Shown piece after piece: positions 20,266-28,589 of a stretch of DNA of 64,000 nucleotides. The stretch's first letter is position 1. Every line of letters starts with the position of its first letter. Source of the stretch: Rhodoferax sp. (GTDB lineage: Bacteria > Pseudomonadota > Gammaproteobacteria > Burkholderiales > Burkholderiaceae_C); assembly GCA_030685025.1 (NCBI GenBank), contig JAUXWC010000281.1, forward strand, positions 1 through 64,000, given 5' to 3'. The notes below the pieces were generated by a model. The model did no database searches. It had not been told where the DNA came from and worked only from the letters and a program-made list of their open reading frames with translations. The position numbers and the translations under genes are program-made.

Positions 20266-20724
20266 ATGAAAGTCCTGGATCTTCAGTGTGCCCACCAGCA
20301 TCGGTTCGAAGGGTGGTTCGGTTCGGAGGACGATTTTCGTCATCAACTCGCGGACGGCCTGCTGCAATGCCCGGCATGCGGCGACGTGACCATTGCCAAA
20401 CGCTTGAGCGCCCCGCGCTTGAATCTGGGGAGCGCGCGGGAGCCTGAAGCGCCAACGCGGACGGCGCCGGTCGAGCAAGCCGACGCGACAGCCGAACTGT
20501 CCGCGCATGCGGCTTGGCTGGCGATGGCGCGGCGCATGGTGGCCAACACGGATGATGTTGGGCGAAGTTTTGCCGAGGAAGCCCGGCGCATGCACTACGG
20601 AGAAATTGAACACCGCGCCATTCGCGGCGAAGCCACGGTCGGCGAGGCAGTCGACATGATTGAAGAAGGTATCGAGATCGTGCCCTTGCCGGCAGCGCTG
20701 TTCAGTAAGCAGACGCTTCAGTAG
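20266..20724 (+). CDS. DUF1178 family protein
   Basis: A 152-residue cytoplasmic protein of unknown function. Recognisable features are the N-terminal MKVLDLQCAHQHRFEGWFGS, the LLQCPACGD pair that could form a small zinc site with the first Cys and His, and the conserved C-terminal half with ARRMHYGEIEHRAIRGEAT. Usually found next to the Nudix gene downstream of nuoN in Burkholderiales; here it starts 12 bases after it. Function is not known. Confidence 0.85.
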   Translation: MKVLDLQCAHQHRFEGWFGSEDDFRHQLADGLLQCPACGDVTIAKRLSAPRLNLGSAREPEAPTRTAPVEQADATAELSAHAAWLAMARRMVANTDDVGRSFAEEARRMHYGEIEHRAIRGEATVGEAVDMIEEGIEIVPLPAALFSKQTLQ

Positions 20725-20737
20725 GCGCCAGGGTCAA

Positions 20738-21253
20738 TCAAGCGCTGGTGTTGACCAAGCCGCCGGTCGCCTGCCCAAACAGGTTGCGCACGGTGGCCGC
20801 GTTGCCGTCGGTCCTGCTGGCTGCAGGCGCAGTGGCAGCCTCACTTCTCGCCAGAAATTGGTCGGTCGCGACGAACACACTCGACAAGACGATGTTCTTG
20901 CCGGGTGCCGACACATCGATTTCAAGTAAGGGCTTGGCAATGCTGAAAACGCTGGCCAGAGCAGAGGTGTAGAGGTTTGCGGTGGACCGGGGGTCCTCGG
21001 GGGTGTCGATAGGGGCCGATGCCGCCGTCGGCGCGGTGCTCGTGTTGGTGCTTACGGTACTCAGCTTTTCTACCGCGCGGACAGTCTGGCGCGCCCGCTG
21101 GACGCCGCGCTCGGCATCATCCGCCTGGGCCCTCAAGCTGCGGGCGTTGGCCTCCGCCTGGTCGGCCTGTTGGCGCGCTTGCTGCACCCGGGCGCGAATC
21201 GCCAGCAACTGCGAGGGTGCGGCGGCATTGGCGGACGCGGCGATGGCGGGCAT
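20738..21253 (-). CDS. Hypothetical protein with coiled coil and GQxTGxxVNTxA tail
   Basis: I do not recognise a family. The 171 residues show an Ala-rich coiled-coil segment (about residues 15-65: QQARQQADQAEANARSLRAQ), a Ser/Thr/Ala/Pro-rich linker, a possible amphipathic helix (NLYTSALASVFSIAKPLLEI, about 96-115), and the C-terminal tail FGQATGGLVNTSA. No signal peptide or membrane segment is evident. It starts 3 bases after the stop of the small gene upstream on the same strand, whose tail is clearly related, so the two form a transcription unit and probably arose by partial duplication. Confidence 0.6.
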   Translation of the reverse strand: MPAIAASANAAAPSQLLAIRARVQQARQQADQAEANARSLRAQADDAERGVQRARQTVRAVEKLSTVSTNTSTAPTAASAPIDTPEDPRSTANLYTSALASVFSIAKPLLEIDVSAPGKNIVLSSVFVATDQFLARSEAATAPAASRTDGNAATVRNLFGQATGGLVNTSA

Positions 21254-21256
21254 GGC

Positions 21257-21433
21257 TCAGGCGGTAGTATTGACGATGCGGCCGGTGGTTTGCCCTTGCG
21301 TGTTGACCACTGGCGCTGGCAGTCTTGTTTCCTGGGTTCTGGGTTCAGGGCTCGGGACCCGCTCGGCCTTCGGAACTGGTTCTGAGCGCTGGGGCGGGGA
21401 CGACTGAGTGGCCTTGACGGCGGGAATCTCCAT
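21257..21433 (-). CDS. Small hypothetical protein with GQxTGxxVNTxA tail
   Basis: A 58-residue protein of unknown function, Pro/Ser/Arg-rich and probably disordered, ending in QGQTTGRIVNTTA. The ATG at 21433 is preferred over one 54 bases further upstream because AGGAG (21440-21444 on the complement) lies 6 bases before it. Its C-terminal motif matches the next gene (GQ-T-G-x-x-VNT-x-A), and the matching DNA is also similar over about 55 bases. Adjacent stop and start (TGA-GCC-ATG) suggest translational coupling. Confidence 0.6.
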   Translation of the reverse strand: MEIPAVKATQSSPPQRSEPVPKAERVPSPEPRTQETRLPAPVVNTQGQTTGRIVNTTA

Positions 21434-21534
21434 GAGAAGCTCCTGAAGTGCTAGAGGCATTCTAGGACGACTGGCCGTGGACTTCAAGCGCTAGCGCAGC
21501 GCGACGCCGGCGCCCTGGCGTCGCCCGTTGCCGC

Positions 21535-23310
21535 TCAGGCGCCGAATTGGAGCGCGGCAAGGCCAGCGTAGATGCCTGCATGGGCAATCAATTCGGTGTG
21601 TGTGCCCTGTTCCACCAGCCGACCATGGTCCAACACGACGATTTGATCCGCCCTTTGAACGGTGGCCAGGCGGTGCGCGATCACCAAGGTGGTGCGGTGA
21701 CGCATGGCCGACTCCAACGCGGCCTGCACCAGGCGTTCGCTCTCTGCGTCCAGCGCACTGGTGGCTTCGTCCAGCAGCAGCAGGGGCGGATTCTTGAGCA
21801 CCGCGCGGGCAATCGCGATGCGCTGGCGTTGCCCACCACTCAGGCGTACGCCGCGTTCGCCAAGAAAGGTGTCGTAGCCCTGCGGCAAGGCCGAGATGAA
21901 GTCGTGGGCAAAGGCCGCGCGGGCGGCGACGTGGACTTCCGCATCGCTGGCGTCCGGCTTGCCGTATCGGATGTTCTCCAGGGCGCTGCTGGAGAACACC
22001 ACTGCGTCCTGCGGCACGATGCCAACGCGCTGACGTAACTCGGACAACGCCATGTCACGGATGTTGATGCCATCGAGTTTGATGCTTCCGCACGCCGGGT
22101 CATAGAAGCGCAGCAGCAACTGAAACACGGTGGTCTTGCCAGCGCCACTCGGGCCCACCAGGGCAACGGTTTGCCCCGGTCGAACGTTCAATGTGAAGCC
22201 GCTCAAGGCGGGTGGGGTCGGCCGTGACGGGTAGTGGAAGTCAATTGACTCGAATTCGACGCGACTGCCTGAAAGTGGTCGAACGGGCATGGCGGGTTTG
22301 GCAGGCGTCTGGATCGGCGACTGGCTGGCCAGCAGCTCCATCAGGCGTTCCGTGGCGCCGGCCGCGCGGAGCAGGTCGCCATAGACTTCCCCGAGCACGG
22401 CAAAGGCACTGGCCAGAATGATCACGTAGACCACTGTCTGTCCCAGATGACCGGCGGTGATCCGACCGGCCATCACCGCCTGCGTGCCTTGGTACAGGCC
22501 CCACAACAGCGCCGCGGAAGTTGCGATGATGATGAAGGCCACCAGACCGGAGCGCGCCTTGGTGCGCCGCACCGCGGTGCGAAAGGCGTGGTCGGTCGAG
22601 GTGTCAAAGCGCCGGGACTCGCGCCCCTCGGCGGTATAGCTTTGCACCACCGGGATGGCGTTGAGTACTTCGGCGGCAATGGCGCTGGAGTCGGCGACGC
22701 GGTCCTGGCTGGCGCGAGAGAGCTTGCGCACGCGCCGACCGAACCAGAGGCTGGGCAGCACGATCAACACCAGAATCCCCAGCACTTGCAGCATCACATA
22801 GGGGTTGGTCCAGATCAGCATCGCCAGGGCCCCCACGCCCATCACGCTGTTGCGCAAGCCCATGCTCAAGGATGAGCCAACGACGGTCTGGACCAGGGTC
22901 GTGTCGGTGGTGAGGCGAGACAGGACTTCGCCCGTCTGCGTGGTCTCGAAGAACTCCGGACTTTGCTGCAACACGTGGCGGTAGACTGCGTTGCGCAGAT
23001 CGGCGGTGACGCGCTCGCCCAGCCAACTGACCATGTAAAAACGCGCCGCTGAAAACAAGCCCAGCGCCACGGCCACTGCGAACAGGGCGGCAAAGTGTTC
23101 GCGCAGGGCCATCACCTGGGCACCCTTGTCGCTTTGGACCAGGCCGCCGTCAATCAGGCTTCGCAACGCCAAGGGAAAGGCCAGCGTCGCCAGCGCCGCC
23201 AGCAGCAGGAAAACCCCGGCCAGGGTAATGCGCAGACGGTAGGGACGCAGAAAAGGCAACAAGCCCGTGAGTGATTTGGGTGTTGCGGGGGTGGTGGTTT
23301 GCGTGGTCAT
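21535..23310 (-). CDS. ABC transporter, fused permease and ATPase (MsbA/BmrA type)
   Basis: A 591-residue half-transporter that should work as a homodimer in the inner membrane and export lipids or drugs. The N-terminal half has about six membrane segments. The nucleotide-binding domain shows Walker A GPSGAGKTT (about residue 395), the signature LSGGQRQRIAIARA, Walker B LLLLDEATSALD and the H-loop AHRLAT near the end. The ATG at 23310 is chosen; a TTG 16 codons upstream extends the frame without conserved sequence. The substrate cannot be named from sequence. Confidence 0.9.
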   Translation of the reverse strand: MTTQTTTPATPKSLTGLLPFLRPYRLRITLAGVFLLLAALATLAFPLALRSLIDGGLVQSDKGAQVMALREHFAALFAVAVALGLFSAARFYMVSWLGERVTADLRNAVYRHVLQQSPEFFETTQTGEVLSRLTTDTTLVQTVVGSSLSMGLRNSVMGVGALAMLIWTNPYVMLQVLGILVLIVLPSLWFGRRVRKLSRASQDRVADSSAIAAEVLNAIPVVQSYTAEGRESRRFDTSTDHAFRTAVRRTKARSGLVAFIIIATSAALLWGLYQGTQAVMAGRITAGHLGQTVVYVIILASAFAVLGEVYGDLLRAAGATERLMELLASQSPIQTPAKPAMPVRPLSGSRVEFESIDFHYPSRPTPPALSGFTLNVRPGQTVALVGPSGAGKTTVFQLLLRFYDPACGSIKLDGINIRDMALSELRQRVGIVPQDAVVFSSSALENIRYGKPDASDAEVHVAARAAFAHDFISALPQGYDTFLGERGVRLSGGQRQRIAIARAVLKNPPLLLLDEATSALDAESERLVQAALESAMRHRTTLVIAHRLATVQRADQIVVLDHGRLVEQGTHTELIAHAGIYAGLAALQFGA

Positions 23311-23428
23311 AGCGGCCGATATGGGGTCAGTTGCGAGCGGCACAAGGCGGCCGCTCAAGGGCTTTGGGGGCGTCGGGACTTCGCACGGGTGGCCAGACCA
23401 GGCCGATTCCGCGCAACGACGGCTGGGT

Positions 23429-25504
23429 TCAATGGCCAGGGTTGGCCGTCTGAGCCGGGCCCATCACCTCGGTCAGTTCGATCATGCCGGCCTTCAGCGC
23501 GGCCGACAGATCGTGGTCAAGGATTGGCAAGGCAATTTCAGGTGCCACCCGCAATGGCCCCACACCATAGGCCCGGTTGCGGCCGTTGACTTTGCCCATG
23601 TACAGGGCCATGTCGGCGATCTGCAGCGCCTTCTCCCAGTTGCAGAGTGCCTCCGAGATGCCGGAATAGGGCAGCGCGATGAAGCCGGCCGTGACCGTGA
23701 CGGGAATCGATTGACCGCCGACCACAATGGGCTTGCTGCCGATGGCTTCCAACAGGCGTTCCGCCAGACCCTTGAGGTGTTGTGGATTGGCTCTCGGAGA
23801 GTAGACCAGAAACTCCTCGCCGCCCCAGCGCAGCACCATGTCGGACTCGCGCACCGTGCTGCGCAGTCGCTGCGCCACTTCGACCAGCACGGCATCGCCG
23901 GTGGCGTGGCCCCAGGTGTCATTGATTGGCTTAAAGTGATCGATGTCCAGGATCATCAGGCCGTCCTGATTGTCGGCGGCGGTTTCACGCCGGCCGCCTT
24001 CGATTTGGCTGGGCCGACGTTTCATCAGATCCAGGAAGGAGCGCCGGTTGTACAGGCCCGTTAGCGGGTCGCGTACCGAGTGGAACTCCAACTGGCTGTT
24101 GGCTTCCTTGAGTCGCCGGTTGGTCTGGCGAACCCGACGGTAGAGCCACAGGACGAAGCCAGCGCTCATAAACGTGACAGCGGTACCGAGCAGCGTGACC
24201 GACTGCTGCAACTGGCGGTTGATCAGTTCGGTGTCTTTGAGCTTGTTTTCGCGTGCCAGCAGCTCGATCTGCTTTTGGCGTTGCTCGGCGTGGAATTGCT
24301 CCTGCAGTCGGGAAATGGCCTTGGCCTGGTCCGCCTGAAAGATGTCGCGGTTGAGCTTGAGTTGCTGGCGCAAGGCACCCGTTGCCTCCCGATACAGGCC
24401 AGCCTTTTCATACATGTCGGCCAGTTCGGCGGTGACGGCTTCCTCGTCCGCGCGCGAGCCGGACTCGCGGTATTTGGCAATGACGGCCTGGACGTGGGCG
24501 ACACCTTCCTTGATCTTGCCCTGGCCGGCCAGCGCAAATCCAAGATTGGCGCGGGCGACCGCTGCATTGGCTTTGCTGCCGGTTTGTTCGGCCCGTTGCA
24601 AGGCCTGTCTTGCAAAACTCTCGGCTTTCTCATACCGGTGTGCGCGCAGGTGGTGGTCGGCCAGATTGATCAGGATCACGATCTCGGTTTCCACCAAGCC
24701 GGCCTTGCGACTGATGGCCAGCGCCTCTTGATTGACCGCCAGTGCTTTGTCGTGCTGGCCGAGGTCGACCAAGGCAATGCCCCGGTTGATCTTCAGGCTT
24801 GCCAGGGCCGCTTGCGAGCCCGCTTCGGGCGCGAGTTTCAGCGCCTCATCGAGCGTGGCCAGCGCCTTGGCCGGCTCTTTCATGGCGACGTAGAGTGTGG
24901 ACAAGTTGCTGAGTTGATCCAGTTTGGCCTTGGCCCGGCGTCGTGGCTGTTGATCGGCCAGGCGCACCGCCGCCAGGTAGTGGTCCAGCGCCTTCTCCAG
25001 GTTGCCGAGCTTGCTGTAGACATTGCCAAAGGCTCGGTTCAAAGCCAGCAGGGCAACCGGGTTCGCACTCTGTTCGGCCAAAGCTTTGGCTTCGAGCAGC
25101 AGCGGTAAGGCCTCATCGGGTTGGTCCGCTTCCGTCTTCTGGGCAGCCGCCCACACGGTCGCCTGGGCAATCACGGCCATGTCTTTCTGCTGTTGGCCGA
25201 GGCGAAGCAGCTCCGCGATGTCCGCGTTAGTGGCGGACACTTGCCCAATTTCCTGTAGCAAGGGGATGCGGGTGCGCAAGAACTCAACGCGCACGCTGTA
25301 GGGGGTATCGGGTGTGATTTGTGACGCAAACGCCTGCGCCTCCCGCAACGCCTGCGCGTTGTCTTTCAGCGCCGTGCGGTAGATTCCGTCGAGCCGTTCG
25401 AGATCGGCCGATTCGCCTGCCCAGCATGGCGGGGCCAGCATTGCCAGAGCGAACCAGATCGCGCCGTGTCGCACCATGGATGTCAGGGAGTGGCGGATTT
25501 GCAC
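23429..25504 (-). CDS. TPR-sensor diguanylate cyclase (GGDEF)
   Basis: Predicted to make the second messenger c-di-GMP. The 691-residue protein has an N-terminal signal (hydrophobic stretch to PPCWAGES near residue 31), a long TPR array (about 40-390), a short coiled coil, one membrane helix (LLGTAVTFMSAGFVLWLY, about 420-437) and a C-terminal GGDEF domain. The catalytic site is RWGGEEF and an inhibitory I-site RESD lies five residues before it, so it should be active and product-inhibited. The TPR part would face the periplasm. The GTG start lies one base after the upstream gene's TAA, with AGGA 8 bases before it; an ATG nine codons later is the alternative. Confidence 0.85.
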   Translation of the reverse strand: MQIRHSLTSMVRHGAIWFALAMLAPPCWAGESADLERLDGIYRTALKDNAQALREAQAFASQITPDTPYSVRVEFLRTRIPLLQEIGQVSATNADIAELLRLGQQQKDMAVIAQATVWAAAQKTEADQPDEALPLLLEAKALAEQSANPVALLALNRAFGNVYSKLGNLEKALDHYLAAVRLADQQPRRRAKAKLDQLSNLSTLYVAMKEPAKALATLDEALKLAPEAGSQAALASLKINRGIALVDLGQHDKALAVNQEALAISRKAGLVETEIVILINLADHHLRAHRYEKAESFARQALQRAEQTGSKANAAVARANLGFALAGQGKIKEGVAHVQAVIAKYRESGSRADEEAVTAELADMYEKAGLYREATGALRQQLKLNRDIFQADQAKAISRLQEQFHAEQRQKQIELLARENKLKDTELINRQLQQSVTLLGTAVTFMSAGFVLWLYRRVRQTNRRLKEANSQLEFHSVRDPLTGLYNRRSFLDLMKRRPSQIEGGRRETAADNQDGLMILDIDHFKPINDTWGHATGDAVLVEVAQRLRSTVRESDMVLRWGGEEFLVYSPRANPQHLKGLAERLLEAIGSKPIVVGGQSIPVTVTAGFIALPYSGISEALCNWEKALQIADMALYMGKVNGRNRAYGVGPLRVAPEIALPILDHDLSAALKAGMIELTEVMGPAQTANPGH

Positions 25505-25505
25505 G

Positions 25506-26672
25506 TTATCGGTCCTGGCGTCTGGGCCCGTTTATACCTCGAACGGCCGGCCTTGTCTGGGTCATGGCGTGACAGGCCGAGGCGTGACCGACTTCAAAAT
25601 CGCCTACCCGCAGCAGGTCCTGCAGGCGTTGCTGCGCCGCCGCGCAGTCACCGATGCGAGCCTGGATCCAGGTCTCGTCGTGATAGGTGGGCAAGTAGCG
25701 TTCACCGGCATCGCATAGCAAGGACAGGATCGAGCCTTGCTGCTGGGTTTGGCGCATCTCATTGGCCAGCGTCAGCATGCCCACAAGATTCGTTCCGGTG
25801 GAGGGGCCGACCTTGCGGCCAAGAATCGCCGTGAGCGCCCGCATGGCGGCCACCGAGTCGGCGTCGGGAACCTCGATCATGCGGTGCACCAGGGTGCGGA
25901 TGAAGCTCGCCTCGACGCGCGGTCGGCCAATGCCTTCGATATTCGACCCAGGTCCGGTCAAGGTCTGGTCGCCGGTGCGATGGTAGGCCGAAAACACCGA
26001 GCCTTCAGGGTCGGGCACACACAACTGGGTGGCGTGTCGCTGGTAACGAACGTAGCGGCCAATGGTGGCGCTGGTCCCGCCGGTGCCAGCGCCCACGACA
26101 ATCCAGCGTGGTATTGGGTGGCGCTCCCGCGCCATTTGGGTGAACATGCTCTCGGCGATGTTGTTGTTGCCGCGCCAGTCAGTTGCGCGCTCGGCGTAGG
26201 TGAACTGATCCATATAGTGGCCATCAGTTTGAGTCGCCACCTGTCGGGCGATCTGGTAGACCTGACTGGCGTTGTCAACGAAGTGGCACCGACCACCATA
26301 GAACTCGATTTGTGCGATCTTCTCGGCCGACGTACTTCGCGGCATTACCGCGATCAGCCGCAGGCCCAGCAGTCGCGCGAAGTAGGCCTCGCTGACGGCG
26401 GTGGAGCCGCTGGAGGCTTCCACCACGGTCGAGCCTTCGTGAAGCCAGCCATTGCACAACGCGTATAAGAAAAGCGAGCGCGCCAGGCGATGCTTGAGGC
26501 TGCCGCTGGGGTGGGTCGACTCGTCTTTCAGATACAGGTCAATGCCACACTGGGCGAATGCCGACAAGGGCAGGCGTATCAGGTGGGTATCCGCGCTGCG
26601 CTGGTAGTCGGCCTCTATCAGTGAGACGGCCTTTTCCAGCCAACGGGTTTCGGGGCAGGGATGGGGCAGCAT
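25506..26672 (-). CDS. PLP-dependent cysteine synthase family protein (Cds1-like L-cysteine desulfhydrase)
   Basis: A 388-residue fold-type II PLP enzyme. The Schiff-base lysine is in [13 protein letters not shown] (about residue 58), and [11 protein letters not shown] and [14 protein letters not shown] are the substrate and phosphate-binding loops. The sequence context ([33 protein letters not shown]) fits the group containing the mycobacterial desulfhydrase Cds1, which releases sulfide from cysteine, rather than CysK or CysM. Substrate is inferred from family. It is followed one base after its stop by the GGDEF gene, so the two may be co-expressed. Confidence 0.8.
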   Translation of the reverse strand: MLPHPCPETRWLEKAVSLIEADYQRSADTHLIRLPLSAFAQCGIDLYLKDESTHPSGSLKHRLARSLFLYALCNGWLHEGSTVVEASSGSTAVSEAYFARLLGLRLIAVMPRSTSAEKIAQIEFYGGRCHFVDNASQVYQIARQVATQTDGHYMDQFTYAERATDWRGNNNIAESMFTQMARERHPIPRWIVVGAGTGGTSATIGRYVRYQRHATQLCVPDPEGSVFSAYHRTGDQTLTGPGSNIEGIGRPRVEASFIRTLVHRMIEVPDADSVAAMRALTAILGRKVGPSTGTNLVGMLTLANEMRQTQQQGSILSLLCDAGERYLPTYHDETWIQARIGDCAAAQQRLQDLLRVGDFEVGHASACHAMTQTRPAVRGINGPRRQDR

Positions 26673-26705
26673 GGGTGAATTGTCGCAGCAGACCTTTCCC
26701 GCCGA

Positions 26706-27359
26706 CTAGGATGGCGCGACGTTTGCGACCAACTCGTGCGCCGCACACGCTTGCATGAAGGTCATGCTGGCGTGAGCGGGCGCGTCCAGCCAGGCCTCGT
26801 AGGCGCCGCGCGGCAGAATCACGGGCATGCGTTTTTCGCCACCGGGCTTATGGAGATTGCGCATCAATGGGTGTGGGTCGGCGTTGATGGTCAACATGGT
26901 GAAACTCAAGGTCGGCTCGCCGCCGGGTGGTCGCCACCACGACCACAGTCCGGCGATACCCATCGGTTCGCCGTCCGCGCGGCTGATGCGCGTCGGGACC
27001 GCCTTGCCCGATTGCCAGTCGGGCTCGAAGAACGCCTCGGCCGGGACGATGCAGTGTTGAGCCTTGCGCCAGGCCTCGCGAAAGCTGGGTTTTTCCGCCG
27101 CGGTTTCGCTGCGGGCGTTGTAGGTGCTGCGTGCCAGCTTGAGCTCCTTGGCCCAATGTGGCAGCAGGCCAAATACGCCAGGCAGGATCTCCAGCGATGG
27201 GGCCGCTTCGTCGTGCGGGTCAGTCGCAGTGGGGCGCCGGACCATCAGGCCACGGTAGCCGGGCCACATGTCGGGTCGCTCGATGTCCTGTGGCGGGAAC
27301 ACGCCGAACTGCTTGAAATAGCGCTCGCGCTCCTTGATGGCTTGGTAATGGCTGCACAT
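26706..27359 (-). CDS. SRAP-domain protein, YedK/HMCES-like abasic-site binding protein
   Basis: A 217-residue SOS-response-associated peptidase-family protein. The homologues YedK and HMCES form a covalent link between Cys2 and abasic sites in single-stranded DNA and self-process their N-terminus. Cys2 is present (MCSHYQ), as are the conserved NARSET (about residues 78-83), PAEAFFEP with the active Glu, and the late His region LHKPGGEKRMPVILP. The usual His-x-Arg-Met-Pro spacing is longer here. Upstream lies a cluster of TGCCAAA repeats. No LexA box was found in front of it. Confidence 0.88.
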   Translation of the reverse strand: MCSHYQAIKERERYFKQFGVFPPQDIERPDMWPGYRGLMVRRPTATDPHDEAAPSLEILPGVFGLLPHWAKELKLARSTYNARSETAAEKPSFREAWRKAQHCIVPAEAFFEPDWQSGKAVPTRISRADGEPMGIAGLWSWWRPPGGEPTLSFTMLTINADPHPLMRNLHKPGGEKRMPVILPRGAYEAWLDAPAHASMTFMQACAAHELVANVAPS

Positions 27360-27391
27360 CGAGCGACTTTATCGCAGCGCGTGTGTATCGG

Positions 27392-27452
27392 TGCCAAATG
27401 TCTGTGCCAAAGGGGGTGGCTTGGCAAAGCGCGGTACGATGTTGCCAAATGT
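27392..27452. promoter_or_regulatory. Cluster of TGCCAAA half-sites with an inverted repeat
   Basis: Three direct copies of TGCCAAA (27392, 27405 and 27443; the first and third extend to TGCCAAATGT) and one inverted copy (TTGGCAAA at 27421) lie within 61 bases. TTGGCAA (27421-27427) and TTGCCAA (27442-27448) form a 7-bp inverted repeat with a 14-base gap. The cluster sits between the divergent SRAP gene and the binding-protein/GGDEF pair, so it is placed to act as an operator. The regulator is unknown. Confidence 0.4.
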
Positions 27453-27543
27453 AAGCAGAGCCCGGCTCACGGGGCATCCGGGCATGGACGTGGCGGGCTT
27501 GGAGAACGGGCCCTTTGTTGATCGGTATTCGGCGAATTGAGCC

Positions 27544-28586
27544 ATGACTAAATCAATCGGACTGTGGGTGTTTCGTCTGGCGGTGGCCTGCACACTGGTC
27601 TGGGCGCTGGTGCCGTCCGCTCGGGCGGAAACGCTGCGGATTCTGACTTGGCCCGGCTATGCCGACCCTGATTTGGTCAAGGCGTTTGAGCAGAAGTTCA
27701 ATGTCCGGGTTGAGGTAACGTTCGTCAGCACCGATGACGTTTTGCGCGAGCGCCTGGGCACCAATCAGGGCCGGGATTTTGATGTCGTGGCGGCCAACAC
27801 CGCTGAATCAGCAGCTTCATTGATCGCAAGCTGCTGCTGCCTTTGCGCCTGGACAATATTCCCAATACCCGGCAGCAGTTGCCCCGTTTCCGCGACGTTC
27901 AGGGCATCGGCGGAATCGCCCGCAAGGAGGGGGTCTATGCGATACCGTATACCTTCGCCGAGATGGGCCTGATCTATGACCGCAAGCAGGTCGCGCAAGC
28001 CCCAACGTCGATGGCGGCGATGTGGGACCCGCAGTACCGCGGCCGGGTACTGGCGTTCGACGGCAGCACCCACGCTTTTTCGATTGCATCGCTGCTGCTG
28101 CACGGCAAGCCATTTCGCATCGAAGACCATCAGTTCAAGGCAGTGGTGGCGCACTTGATCGCCCTGCGGAGAAACGTCCTTACGTTCTACACCTTGCCGG
28201 AAGAATCGGTGGACCTGTTTCGTCAGAACGGGGCGGCGCTGCTGTTCGCCAACTATGGCAGCCAGCAGGTCAAATTGTTGCGCGATGCCGGGGTCGATGT
28301 GGGTTATGTCATTTCCAGTGAAGGCGCGTTGGCGTGGCTCGATTGCTGGGCCGTTTCCCGAGGCGTGCGCAACCAGAGTCTGGCGGAGCGCTGGATCAAT
28401 TACACGCTTGAACGGCAGGTGAGTGGTGCACTGACACAGCGCCAGGGCTTGTCGAACACCATCGAGCCCAGTTTACTGACCAGGGACTCAGACAAGCTGA
28501 TATGGCTGGAGCCGGCCGAGGATGACAAACGGCGTGCGTCCTTGTGGGCACGCATCATCTCCGGCGACACGCCGGGAAGGTTTTAG
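27544..28586 (+). pseudogene. Periplasmic polyamine/iron-type binding protein, frameshifted
   Basis: Extracellular solute-binding protein of the PotD-like type. The first part (27544 to about 27806) gives a signal peptide ending in ARAETLRIL and a normal N-terminal lobe (TWPGYADPDLVKAFEQKFNV). The second part, in another frame (27807-28586), continues with IDRKLLLPLRLDNIPNTR through to GDTPGRF. One missing base near 27805-27808 explains the change: inserting one base between GAA and TCAG restores a continuous protein of about 346 residues. It is followed 3 bases later by a sensor diguanylate cyclase, so it may have delivered a ligand signal. It could be a true pseudogene, a sequencing error or, less likely, programmed frameshifting. 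Confidence 0.8.
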
Positions 28587-28589
28587 TCC

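Noticed and set aside
20738..21253. R-body (Reb-type) protein
   Set aside because: A short NLY-containing helix recalls Reb proteins, but the length, coiled coil and tail do not fit and there is no Reb cluster.
23267..25108. Plus-strand frames opposite the TPR-GGDEF gene
   Set aside because: Mirror frames of a clearly coding gene; no start signals and no motif.
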